Shown piece after piece: positions 53,344-62,049 of a stretch of DNA of 64,000 bases. The stretch lies in the NCBI RefSeq assembly GCF_000381345.1, contig NZ_KB906409.1:1-64000 (forward strand), given 5' to 3'. This DNA is from Deinococcus apachensis DSM 19763 (GTDB taxonomy: Bacteria > Deinococcota > Deinococci > Deinococcales > Deinococcaceae). The first letter of the stretch is position 1; the number at the start of each line of letters is the position of its first letter. The position numbers and the translations under genes are program-made. The notes under the pieces are model-generated. The model saw only the letters and a program-made list of their open reading frames with translations, searched no databases and was not told the origin of the DNA.

Positions 53344-55404
53344 ATGCCCCGCCCCACCTGGCAACTTGATCTGTTCGGTCATCCGCGCCTGCTAGACCCG
53401 GACGGGCGGGACGTTCGCGCGGATCGCAAGTCCCTCGCGCTGCTCGCGTACCTCGCCCTGGAGGGTCCCTCGTCCCGTTCCCGGCTGGCGGGGTTGCTGT
53501 GGCCCGACACGGTGGAAGCCACCGCCCGCAATAACCTCGTCCACAAGCTGAGGCGGCTGCGGGCGCGCACCGGTGCGGACCTCGTGGACGCGGAGGAGAC
53601 GACGTTGACCTTGCGCCCTGACGTGGAGGTGGACGCGTGCGCCCTCCTGCTCGACCGTCGGCACAATCGGCACGGCGCCGTGCTGAACGGGGCGGGGCTG
53701 CTGCTGGACGGCGTGGATGTCGACGACCTGCCTGACTTCCAGGACTGGCTGCTCGCCTGGCGCGAGCGACTCGACACGTACCGCTGGGAGGCGTTCAACC
53801 ACGAGTTGACGCGGTTGGAGGACGCCGGGGCATATGTTCAGGCGGCGGCGCTCGCGGCGCGGTGGGCGGACCTCGACCCCCTGTCCGAGGACGCGGCCCG
53901 CCGCAGCATGCGCTTTCAGTACCTTGCCGGGGACCCGTCCGGGGCCCTGCGAACGTATGCCCGGCTCCGGCAGACGCTCGACCGGGAGCTGGGGGCCGAG
54001 CCGCAGGCGCTGACTCAGGCCCTCGCCCAGGAGATCGGACGCGGCGGGGGGCTGCCCGCTTCCGGCGCGCCCCCCGCCCGCCCCCCGTTGCCGCTGGGCG
54101 TGTTCCGGCCCCCGGCGCTGATCGGCCGCGAAGCCGCGTGGGGCCGGATGGAGGCCGCCTGGCAGGCAGGGCAGCTCATCTACCTGACCGGAGCACCCGG
54201 CACCGGCAAGACACGGCTCGCCCTCGACTTCGCCCGCTCGAAGGGCACGACCCTGCGGCTCGAACACCGGCCCGGGGACGAGACCGTACCCTACTCGTCG
54301 AGCGCCCGCTGGACCCGCGAGATGCTGCGTCACGCGCCGCACCTGACCCTCACGCCCTTGCAGAAGCGCGAGCTGTCGCGCATCCTGCCCGAGTTGCGGG
54401 AGGGGGACGTGCCTCCCATGAACGGTGAGGAGGGCAAGCTGGCCTTTTACGAGGTGCTCTCTCAGGTGGCGGATCTCGCGCTCGCGGACGTGACGGCGGT
54501 GGTATCCGACGACATCCAGCACGACGACGACGCCTCCCAGGAGTCCGGGCGGTACTACGCGGCGCGGGCGGCCACGGGGGGTTCCGCCGCCCCGCAACCG
54601 CGGGTGCTGCTCACCTTCCGGCAGGGGGAGCTGTCCCCACAGGTGGACGCCGTCATGCGCGGCCTGGTGGACAGTGGTCTGGCGGTCCTGATTGAACTCC
54701 AGCCGCTCGGTGTGGCAGACATCCGGGCGCTCCTCGACACCCTCGACCTGCCCTTCGCGCCCGGTCTCGACGAGGAGCTGTACCGCTACGCCGGGGGAAA
54801 CCCGCTGTTCGTGCTGGAAACCGTCAAGTTTCTGGTGGAGGAGGGGCTGCTGGGGCGCGGCCTGCCCGAACGGCTCGCCCCGCCCGGGCGCACGGGCTCG
54901 GTGCTGGAGCGGCGCCTGGCCCGGCTGTCCCCGGCAGCCCTGAATGCGGCGAGGGCGGCCAGCGTTCTGCACGGCGACTTCACCCTCGAACTCGTGACGG
55001 CCGTGCTGGGGGCGCCCCTGCTGGCGACCGCGAGTGCCTGGGAGGAGCTGGAGGCCGCGCAGGTCATGGCGGGCGAGCGTTTCAGCCACGACCTGCTGTA
55101 CGAGGCGGTGTGGCGGGGAACGCCCGAGACGGTGCGTCGGCTGCTGCACCGCTCGGCCGCCCGCGTGCTCGCCGGGTCCGGCGGGCATCCCCAGCGGGTG
55201 GCGGAGCACTGGCGGGAAGGCGCCCAGCCCCACGAGGCGGCCATGTGGTTCGAGCGTGCCGCCCAGGCGGCGGAGGCGGCCCTGCGCCTTCACGAGGCCG
55301 AGCTGTGTTACCGGAGCGCCGCGGAGGCGTACGAGGCCGCGGGTGACCTGGACGCGGTGCGCAGGCTTGCGGCCCGTCCCTCGCCCGCCCATTCGGTCCA
55401 CTAA
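53344..55404 (+). CDS. SARP/AfsR-type regulator 6, short form
   Basis: The 686-residue protein has the winged helix (WQLDLFGHPRLLDPDG, RNNLVHKLRRL), BTAD (EDAARRSMRFQYLAGDPSGAL) and NTPase (GAPGTGKTRLALDFA; a Walker-B-like SDDIQHDDD). Like regulators 3 and 5 it ends shortly after the first helices of the tail (HWREGAQPHEAAMWFERAAQAAEAAL). TACCTT lies 8 nt before the ATG, indicating a leaderless transcript. It follows the CPBP protease gene by 136 bp. Confidence 0.85.
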   Translation: MPRPTWQLDLFGHPRLLDPDGRDVRADRKSLALLAYLALEGPSSRSRLAGLLWPDTVEATARNNLVHKLRRLRARTGADLVDAEETTLTLRPDVEVDACALLLDRRHNRHGAVLNGAGLLLDGVDVDDLPDFQDWLLAWRERLDTYRWEAFNHELTRLEDAGAYVQAAALAARWADLDPLSEDAARRSMRFQYLAGDPSGALRTYARLRQTLDRELGAEPQALTQALAQEIGRGGGLPASGAPPARPPLPLGVFRPPALIGREAAWGRMEAAWQAGQLIYLTGAPGTGKTRLALDFARSKGTTLRLEHRPGDETVPYSSSARWTREMLRHAPHLTLTPLQKRELSRILPELREGDVPPMNGEEGKLAFYEVLSQVADLALADVTAVVSDDIQHDDDASQESGRYYAARAATGGSAAPQPRVLLTFRQGELSPQVDAVMRGLVDSGLAVLIELQPLGVADIRALLDTLDLPFAPGLDEELYRYAGGNPLFVLETVKFLVEEGLLGRGLPERLAPPGRTGSVLERRLARLSPAALNAARAASVLHGDFTLELVTAVLGAPLLATASAWEELEAAQVMAGERFSHDLLYEAVWRGTPETVRRLLHRSAARVLAGSGGHPQRVAEHWREGAQPHEAAMWFERAAQAAEAALRLHEAELCYRSAAEAYEAAGDLDAVRRLAARPSPAHSVH

Positions 55405-56389
55405 ACTCCATTCTTGGTGTTGGCCTGAAGGAGCATCGGGCATCCAACTGCGGCAGCGTGGGGGTCTGCGCGCAACGGCTGTTCCCCGGTAGTGGCGAGC
55501 GGCTCAGCCACCACGGCGCGTCACGCGGGCGCCGCCAGGCTGGCTCAGCCTTGGCAGGAAGGCGGCGAGTCGGGAGAGGCGGCGGCCCACCTCGTGCGCT
55601 CCTGGAATTCACCCGTGCGCGGGGGGAGCGCTGCGTCCACTCCAACAGACCTGACCAAACATGACGGACCGCAGGATGCCTTTCTGGGGACGGGCCGGGA
55701 TATCTTCCGGTTTCCCCGCTCTCGGCCGGGACGGTCAGTCCGTGTCCTCCCAGTGGACCTGCCCGTTCTGACCGGTCGCCAGGACGTGGTCTGCCCCCTA
55801 AAGCTGGACAGGGCTGACTGACGAACGGCCTGGACGCGGCAATGGCGCGGCAGTTCGGTGCGGACGGGACCCCGGCGCTGCTGGCCCGCGGGCGACGTGA
55901 CCGCTGGTCCATGGTCGCCGAGGACACCGCCGCGTCTTCTCGGGGCACGCTCGTCAGCACGAACCACAGCGGCCACTTCACCGGTCTCGATCCGAACCCG
56001 GTGCGGCGGTCCAGCGCGTCCTGGAGGACCCTCGGGGGCGCAAGCGGCGTCCCGCTGATCTTTCGACCGTCTCGCCGGGCCAGCGGTGTGAGGATGCTGC
56101 CACCTCGCGGCACGGCACGAGGAGCTGCGCACGCGCCGCGCGCCCGCCTCCAGCGCGAAGCCAAGGCGTCCACTGCGGCCGTACGCGAGCCGGTGGCCGT
56201 TCGCACGCCCGCTCTCTTTCCGCGCGGTGGGAGCTGAGAGGACCCTGCGTGTTCGAACCTGGGGGGTCCGGCCGGGGAACACACCCGGAAGGGGAGAGGC
56301 CCATACAGTTCTTGGCCCTTGGCGTTCACCCCGCGACCTTGATCGTCGGCGAGGGGCAATCGGACCGCGCCCCCCCGCCCTGGGTGTCC
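55405..56389 (+). other. Gene-poor stretch with remnants
   Basis: About 1 kb without an intact gene. It contains a short piece of another SARP-type regulator (55522-55605). Between about 55840 and 56240 there is a minus-strand stretch (RTGFGSRPVKWPLWFVLTS) that may be a decayed transposase, but frames switch and I cannot assign a family. Confidence 0.45.
55522..55605 (+). pseudogene. Fragment of an eighth SARP-type regulator (tail start)
   Basis: The plus strand encodes RLAQPWQEGGESGEAAAHLVRSW, which matches the tail entry of the other regulators (for example RLARHWQEGGRPGEAAPLLVRAA in regulator 4). No other domains of that copy are readable nearby. Confidence 0.5.
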
Positions 56390-58711
56390 TCAGGGCAGCT
56401 TCGGCGTCTCGAACTGCACGCCCGACGCCACCCCGATGAAGATGCCCGCCCGCGCGCCGATCTCCAGGGTGGACGCCTCCGTCGTGTCTCCTTTCGCGTC
56501 CTTGCCCAGCACGAAGGTGAGGCCCGCCTTGAGGCCGACGGACGCCTGCCACGCCACGTCCTGAATGCCGTCGCGCCCGACCATGAGGGCGATGCCCGTG
56601 CGCGCGTCGAGGGTGGCGAGGTTCAGCGGCGCCTTCTTCTTCGCTTCCACACCCACGAACAGGGTGAGGGGCGCGGTGTACAGAAACGGCACGGACATCG
56701 TCACGAGGGCGCCCGACGGCGAGCTGCCCTTGAGTTCGAATTTGCTGCAACTCATGCCCACGTCGAGGATTTCGAGCTTGAGGACGAACTTGGCCCCGCC
56801 GAACATCGCCTTGCAGGGCGTCTCGTGCGGCACGTCCGCGAAGACCGGTTCCGGAAGGGGTACCACCGCCGGTCCGGGCTGGCCCTCGAAGCAGTGCCGC
56901 ACGCTGCCCGCGGTCTGCGACACGCGGCTTGCCTTGTACGACAGGTTGTAAAAGAGGCCCGCCAGGTACTCCTTCTCCCGCTGCGCCCACACGCGCCGCA
57001 CCCCGGGGTCGCCCTCGTTGGCGATGAGCGCCGAGACGAACTTCGCGTGTGCGTCCGCGAAGCGCGCGGTCGCGTTGTCGTAGGTCACGAGCGCCGCGTG
57101 GACTGGTGAAATCCACGTGTCGAAACGGCGGCGGCACTCCGCCAGCCGCGCCTCCTCGCCCTCGATGTCGAAGTCCTCGAAGGGCTCACCGCGCGTCCAC
57201 TGCCCGTCCACCGCCTTCGCCGTGTCGGTGACGGCGTTGAACAGGGGGCGAAGGCCGGGCTCGAATGGGGCGCTCTGGATGGCCGCCGCGATCTGGGCGC
57301 GCCGACGCTTCGTCGCGGGCGCGTCCTGCGCGTCGCTCGGAAGGTCCGGCCCGCCTCCGCCCCGCGCCGCGTCGACCTTCACGAACCGGTCATAGGCCGG
57401 ACCCCACGCCATCGCCTCGTGCCACGACCCGGGCATCTTGAGGCGCGGCAGGTCCCAGCCGTGCCCGCCGCTCAGGTCGAAGGGCTGGCCCGCCTCGCGG
57501 CGGTACGGCATCTCCTCGGGCGGCAGGTCGGGCTTCGCGGGGTCGCGCTCGGTGGGCACGTCCCCCACCCCCGCCCAGGCGTCGGGGGTGCGCCGCAGGC
57601 TGGCACGCTGGGCGCCTACCGCGCCCTCCATGTCGCCCCGGCACAGCAGGGACACCATCAGGTTCGAGTGCGCCTCGGAGAGGCGCGGTGCGGCCCCCAG
57701 CGCGGCGCGCAGCTTGCCTTCCGCGTCCTGGTAACGGCCGAGCAGGTTGAGGGCGTGCCCGCGGTTGTTGAGGGCAATCGCCGTCATGGGCACGCCCATC
57801 GGCGTGTTTCCGAACTTGAGCCTCTCCGCGAGGTTGAGCAGGGTCAGGGCCTCGTTCGGCAGCCGCAGCGAGTTCAGGACGCCCGCCGCGTTCACGAGGT
57901 GATCGGGGTTGGCCGGTTCGAGCCGGGCCGCCGCGAGGAACGCGAGGGCCGCCTTGGGCAGTTCGCGCGTCGCCACGGCGGTTGCGGCGACGGCCTTCAC
58001 CGAGTCGAGGTGACGCCACGACGGAAGGGTGCCGAGTTCGTTCACGGCCGCCGCCCCGAGCCCCGCTTTCGCCAGGTCGCGCACGCCCCGCTCGGCCGCC
58101 GCGAGGTCGGGCACGCTCGCCGTGGGGACCGGGCGGCACACCACTCCTTTGAAGTCCGACAGGGTCCGGCGCTGGTTCTGCCTCGGCGGCAGCACCTCCC
58201 CGTCGCTGAACGCCTTGAAGGCGAGCGAGGCGTCCGGTGGGGTGGGGGTGGGAGCGCCCGGCGCACCGGGTGCCCCGGAAGAGCCGCCGGACGCGCCGCC
58301 GCTCGGGCCGCCCGGTGTGCCGCCCCCACCCGGCGGTTCCGGCAGGGTCGTGGCGAAGACTTCGAGGGCCACGAGCGCCCCGTTCACGAAGGTCTGCACC
58401 CGGTAACCGTACGTGCGACCCGGTTGCAGCCCCGCGTCGGTGAAGGTGCGGGCCGAGCCCGACAACGCGGCGAGATGCGTGGGCTGCCGACCGCCCTCCA
58501 CGACGCGCTCGATCACGAACCCGGCGGGCGTTCCCCCGAGGGACCAGGTGAGGGTGATGCTGCGGCTCGCGGCGGCGGCCTTGACGGTGAAGTCGCCACG
58601 CGTTGCCACGGCACTCCTCGGGGGGGGCCCTGGCTGCGCGCCCGCCAGGGTGCCCAGGCCGCACAGGGCGAGACTCAGCAGGCCGATTCTGAGCATCGTT
58701 CGCTCGTTCAT
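56390..58711 (-). CDS. Secreted FN3-TPR protein
   Basis: The 773-residue protein has a signal peptide (IGLLSLALCGLGTLAGA), one fibronectin type III domain (about 35-125: RSITLTWSLGGTPAGFVIER, GRTYGYRVQTFVNGALV), a Gly/Pro-rich linker, TPR-type helical repeats (about 225-390: AAARLEPANPDHLVNAAGVL, NNRGHALNLLGRYQDAEGKL), a helical region with a conserved W-x-x-A-Y-x-x-F pattern, and a C-terminal beta domain (GMSCSKFELKGSS ... VASGVQFETPKLP). It follows the LVGEW gene 58754-60103 by 42 bp with AAAGGAG before the ATG, so the pair forms an operon. It is the intact paralogue of the frameshifted gene 18665-20777. Envelope scaffold or adaptor function is plausible but unproven. Confidence 0.8.
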   Translation of the reverse strand: MNERTMLRIGLLSLALCGLGTLAGAQPGPPPRSAVATRGDFTVKAAAASRSITLTWSLGGTPAGFVIERVVEGGRQPTHLAALSGSARTFTDAGLQPGRTYGYRVQTFVNGALVALEVFATTLPEPPGGGGTPGGPSGGASGGSSGAPGAPGAPTPTPPDASLAFKAFSDGEVLPPRQNQRRTLSDFKGVVCRPVPTASVPDLAAAERGVRDLAKAGLGAAAVNELGTLPSWRHLDSVKAVAATAVATRELPKAALAFLAAARLEPANPDHLVNAAGVLNSLRLPNEALTLLNLAERLKFGNTPMGVPMTAIALNNRGHALNLLGRYQDAEGKLRAALGAAPRLSEAHSNLMVSLLCRGDMEGAVGAQRASLRRTPDAWAGVGDVPTERDPAKPDLPPEEMPYRREAGQPFDLSGGHGWDLPRLKMPGSWHEAMAWGPAYDRFVKVDAARGGGGPDLPSDAQDAPATKRRRAQIAAAIQSAPFEPGLRPLFNAVTDTAKAVDGQWTRGEPFEDFDIEGEEARLAECRRRFDTWISPVHAALVTYDNATARFADAHAKFVSALIANEGDPGVRRVWAQREKEYLAGLFYNLSYKASRVSQTAGSVRHCFEGQPGPAVVPLPEPVFADVPHETPCKAMFGGAKFVLKLEILDVGMSCSKFELKGSSPSGALVTMSVPFLYTAPLTLFVGVEAKKKAPLNLATLDARTGIALMVGRDGIQDVAWQASVGLKAGLTFVLGKDAKGDTTEASTLEIGARAGIFIGVASGVQFETPKLP

Positions 58712-58753
58712 TCGATTCTCCTTTCACCAGGGAGGGTGATCAGGGCGGGCCGT

Positions 58754-60103
58754 TCAGCGCCGGGTCATCGTGAGGGTGCCGCGCCCGACGACCTCGCCGC
58801 CCCGCATCCACGTGCCCTCGCCCGCGTAACGGTCGCCGTCGAAACGCCCTTGTGCCCTGAACTCGAACTCACGTCCCCCGACCTCCAGCCCCAGGCTGAG
58901 GGTGCCCGCGGCGCTGTCACCGAGCGCGAACCTTACGGGACCGCTTCCGTACCCGATGATGCGCGGCGAGTCGTCGTCGAGCGTGACCCGGACACGGTGG
59001 GTGGTGCCGTCAACCGAGACGACCGCATCCCAGGTGCCGCTCGCGGTCCATTTCGCAGTCGGGCGCGATGAGGAAGGCGACGACGCGGAAGATGCGGGCG
59101 GGCCGCTCACCGCGGGTGTCGTGCTCCTCGCCGGTGTTTCCGTGGGCCGCGCGAAATACAGGTTCTCCCCATTCGCTGTGAGGATCAGGGCGGAATTCCC
59201 GACCACGCCGATGCGGACCTCGTACGCTTCCTGGTACGGCTTCACACCGTTCCGGGTGGTCGTCGTCTGGCGACTGCCGCACCCGAGCTTCGCGGTCGTG
59301 CTCGCCGTGGGCGTGAAGGTCAGCACCCGGCTCTTCTCGCTGACCCGGCCCTTCTCGATCACGAGGCGCTTCGGGTTACAGCCGTACTCCCGCCCGACGA
59401 CGAGGCTGGTGCGCTCGTAGGTGAAATCCGCGTTCAACTTCAGGATGGCGCTCGTGCTGTCCGCCCCCGTCCAGAGGGTCTTCGTGGGATCGTAGTCCTC
59501 GCCCGACAGGACCCGCCCGAGGTGCCACTCGCCGCGAAGGGTGGAATCGAGGCCGGTATCCACCGGCGTGGGCTTGGGGGGCGGCTCGCGGCGCACGAAC
59601 TTCACGGCCTCCGCGCCGAACTTCAGGGTGAGCACGCCCGACCCGGCTGTCCAGGTCGCCGTCTCCACGTCGCCGCCGGAACTCGTCTTTTTCGTGGCGG
59701 CGTAGCGCTTGCAGCCGTTGTTGAGGTTCGGGGGCGAGTACCCGAGGTGCCGGTCCACCCTCGACGGCTTGAAGGTGAGCCTGCCGCCCTGCACGGCGAC
59801 CTGACCGCGCTCGACGGTCGCGTCCATGGTCTGGCAAGTGATGGGGTAGCCGGAAAAGCCGAACGAGGACGCCACCTGCGTGGACGTGAAGCGCGTAAAG
59901 ACGTACGAGCCGTCACTGTTCAGGAGAAGACGGGTGGAATTCGAGCTGGCCTTGCCGAGGTCCGTCGTGTAGACGGCGGCGGCGTACTGGGGACCGCCGA
60001 ACCACTCGCCGACGAGGTTCGAGGGCACGGTCGCGGCGGAGGCGGCACCCGGGGGCAGGGCGATCAGGAGGGCGGGCAGCAGGAACCGTCGGGCACACGT
60101 CAT
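58754..60103 (-). CDS. Secreted LVGEW-family protein 2
   Basis: A 449-residue paralogue of 20875-22284. Its signal peptide is almost the same (RRFLLPALLIALPPGAASA), and it has two Cys-containing beta domains (NLVGEWFGGPQYAA, ITCQTMDA, NNGCKRYAA; LRGEWHLGRVLSGEDYD, EYGCNPKRL), a Ser-rich linker, and the C-terminal beta domain from SGTWDAVVSVD to GRGTLTMTRR. ATG 60103 is chosen by alignment; the frame is open much further upstream but unrelated. The SARP-type promoter at 60146 serves it and the downstream FN3-TPR gene. Confidence 0.8.
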   Translation of the reverse strand: MTCARRFLLPALLIALPPGAASAATVPSNLVGEWFGGPQYAAAVYTTDLGKASSNSTRLLLNSDGSYVFTRFTSTQVASSFGFSGYPITCQTMDATVERGQVAVQGGRLTFKPSRVDRHLGYSPPNLNNGCKRYAATKKTSSGGDVETATWTAGSGVLTLKFGAEAVKFVRREPPPKPTPVDTGLDSTLRGEWHLGRVLSGEDYDPTKTLWTGADSTSAILKLNADFTYERTSLVVGREYGCNPKRLVIEKGRVSEKSRVLTFTPTASTTAKLGCGSRQTTTTRNGVKPYQEAYEVRIGVVGNSALILTANGENLYFARPTETPARSTTPAVSGPPASSASSPSSSRPTAKWTASGTWDAVVSVDGTTHRVRVTLDDDSPRIIGYGSGPVRFALGDSAAGTLSLGLEVGGREFEFRAQGRFDGDRYAGEGTWMRGGEVVGRGTLTMTRR

Positions 60104-60145
60104 GGGGGGAGTCCTTTCGAGCGGCGCGGGGAGCGCGTTGGCCGA

Positions 60146-60177
60146 AAGGTACGCGGGGCAGCGTGGCACGAGGATGG
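60146..60177 (-). promoter_or_regulatory. SARP-type operator/promoter for the LVGEW/FN3-TPR operon
   Basis: On the minus strand: CCATCCT (60177-60171) and CCACGCT (60166-60160), then 8 bp to TACCTT (60151-60146). Confidence 0.7.
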
Positions 60178-60611
60178 CAGGGTTCGGGCGACGCCATTTC
60201 GAACTCGCCCGGTGGGCGTCACGGTGTGGGTGAGCTGCGGTGAAGAGCACCGCCCTGCTGGGTCGGGCGCCGCCGGGTCGTCGAAGCCCATCCTGGGAGC
60301 CTTCGGCACCGGGCACGTCGTGCGGACGGACGTGCCCGGCCGGTTCAGGAACTTCTGGCCTCGGAACACGTCGCGGGCGGCCAGGAGCGCACCCCCCGTG
60401 CCCCGTGCTCCTCCTGGCCGCTCCCTGGCCCGCGCCTCCCTCCCGGCGAGGGGACGGGCGCAGCTCCGCAGGAGGGTGAGCACCCCGAAGATCGGCGGGC
60501 GGCGATGGAAGAACGTCCGGCGCTTTCCCGCAGGGTCCGGGATCAGGGGAGCTCAGGAGGGTGGGAGAAAGCCCCTCCCGCGCCCGGGGATGGGGGCACC
60601 GGCGGAGGGAA
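60178..60611 (+). other. Intergenic region between divergent operons
   Basis: No intact gene. A segment at 60489-60540 (GGCGGCGATGGAAGAAC and following) resembles 43888-43940 upstream of regulator 5, so both may derive from a duplicated, decayed sequence. Confidence 0.35.
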
Positions 60612-60643
60612 TCATCCAAACACCATCCCGGCTTGTCTACCGT
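60612..60643 (+). promoter_or_regulatory. SARP-type operator/promoter for FN3 lipoprotein 2
   Basis: TCATCCA (60612-60618) and CCATCCC (60623-60629), 8 bp, then TACCGT (60638-60643). The leader carries an AAGGAGGA ribosome site. Confidence 0.75.
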
Positions 60644-60669
60644 GCCCATCGAACGAAGGAGGAACGAAG

Positions 60670-62049
60670 ATGAACATGACCAAGAAGCCGACCCTGGGCC
60701 TGCTGCTCCTGACCGCCACCCTCGCCAGTTGCGGGGGAGGAAGTCCCGCTCCCGGTACCGTGCCGGGCAACCCCGCGACGTTTACCGCGACCGCCACCGC
60801 GAGCAATGCGGTGCGGCTGGAGTGGAGCGCCGTCCCGGGCGCCTCGAACTTCACCCTGGAGCGCAAGACGAACGGCGGCGCTTACGCGCCGGTCGCCGGG
60901 AACCTCTCCGCCAACACCCGCTCGTACGCCGACACGGCCTTGACGCCGAGCACCGCGTACACCTACCGCCTGAAGGCCTCGAACACGGCTGGGTCGAGTA
61001 CGGGGGTCGAGCGGACAGTGACGACGCCCACGCCGGGCAACCCGGACTTCTCCCTGAGTGCCCAGCCGACCACGCTCACCGTGTCGGCCGGGAGGAGCGG
61101 CGCCGCACAGATCAGGGTTGAGCGGGCCAGCAACCCCGAGGGGAGCGTGGCCCTGTCGCTGGAGGGCGCCAGCGTGGGGAGCGGTCCAAGCAAGATTCAG
61201 GGGGCATTTGGGGGAGAGGCGGGCACGACGCTGATGCTCAACGTCGGCGCGGAGATGCCGGTGGGTCCCCAGATCCTGACGGTGCGCGGCAAGAACGGGA
61301 GCGTCGAGAAGACGGTGCAGATCACGGTGAACGTCGAGCGCTGGGCGCTTGTGGACGACGATGACAGCAGCAACAACAGCAACCTCGCTGACCCCGCGTT
61401 TGTGCCCGACTCCCAGGCCGACAAGATCGTCCGCGCCGCGATGACGGCCGCGGGCAGGCCCTTCGACGTGTTCGTCGTGCCGACCGGCACGGGGGGCTAC
61501 GAACCCGACATTCCCGACGGGCCGACGTCGGCACAGCTGGCCAGGTACAGCGGCGTCGTGTACTACTCGGGGAAAAGCTTCGCGACGGCGATGACGAACG
61601 ACGACCTGGCGAGCATGAGCGCCTTTGTGGATCAGCCGGGCCGCAAGCTGATGGTGCTGTCGTCGGCCGTCCTGCGCAACTCGGTGGGAGGCCGCAACCA
61701 GCTGCAGGTGCCCGACGAGCGCTTTCGGCCGTTGCTGGTGACGAGGGCGGGTCTGGCGCAGACGGCGTCGGGCGAGACGATCATGCTGCCCGCGTACACG
61801 CTTGCCGGGCAGGCGGGCAGCGTGACCGAGGGCCTGAACGTGCCGGTGGCGGCCCGGTCGTTCCGCAGTTACATGACGCCCGCGTCCGGCACGCAGACGC
61901 TGTTCAAGGAGGGCGAGAGCGTGATCGCGACCGGCAGGTCTTCGACGGGCGAGAGCGGGTCGTCGAAGGTGATCGTGGCGGGCTTCGAGATCAACGACGT
62001 CGCGCAGGGGGATGCCAACGCCCTGCTGGCCACCTTCCTCACCTTCTGA
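60670..62049 (+). CDS. Fibronectin-III lipoprotein 2
   Basis: The 459-residue paralogue of 49509-50870 has a lipobox (LLLLTATLASCGGG), an FN3 domain (VRLEWSAVPGASNFTLERK, STAYTYRLKASNTAGSSTG), an Ig-like domain (PDFSLSAQPTTLTVSAGRS) and the same C-terminal domain (ALVDDDDSSNN, DIPDGPTSAQL, RYSGVVYYSGK). It starts at ATG 60670 behind AAGGAGGA. Its last 181 bases overlap the 3' end of the oppositely oriented regulator 7, which looks truncated there. Confidence 0.8.
   Translation: MNMTKKPTLGLLLLTATLASCGGGSPAPGTVPGNPATFTATATASNAVRLEWSAVPGASNFTLERKTNGGAYAPVAGNLSANTRSYADTALTPSTAYTYRLKASNTAGSSTGVERTVTTPTPGNPDFSLSAQPTTLTVSAGRSGAAQIRVERASNPEGSVALSLEGASVGSGPSKIQGAFGGEAGTTLMLNVGAEMPVGPQILTVRGKNGSVEKTVQITVNVERWALVDDDDSSNNSNLADPAFVPDSQADKIVRAAMTAAGRPFDVFVVPTGTGGYEPDIPDGPTSAQLARYSGVVYYSGKSFATAMTNDDLASMSAFVDQPGRKLMVLSSAVLRNSVGGRNQLQVPDERFRPLLVTRAGLAQTASGETIMLPAYTLAGQAGSVTEGLNVPVAARSFRSYMTPASGTQTLFKEGESVIATGRSSTGESGSSKVIVAGFEINDVAQGDANALLATFLTF

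Noticed and set aside
55840..56240. Minus-strand sequence resembling the C-terminal part of a DDE transposase (RTGFGSRPVKWPLWFVLTS)
   Set aside because: No acidic motif can be placed and the frame changes; left as an unassigned remnant.
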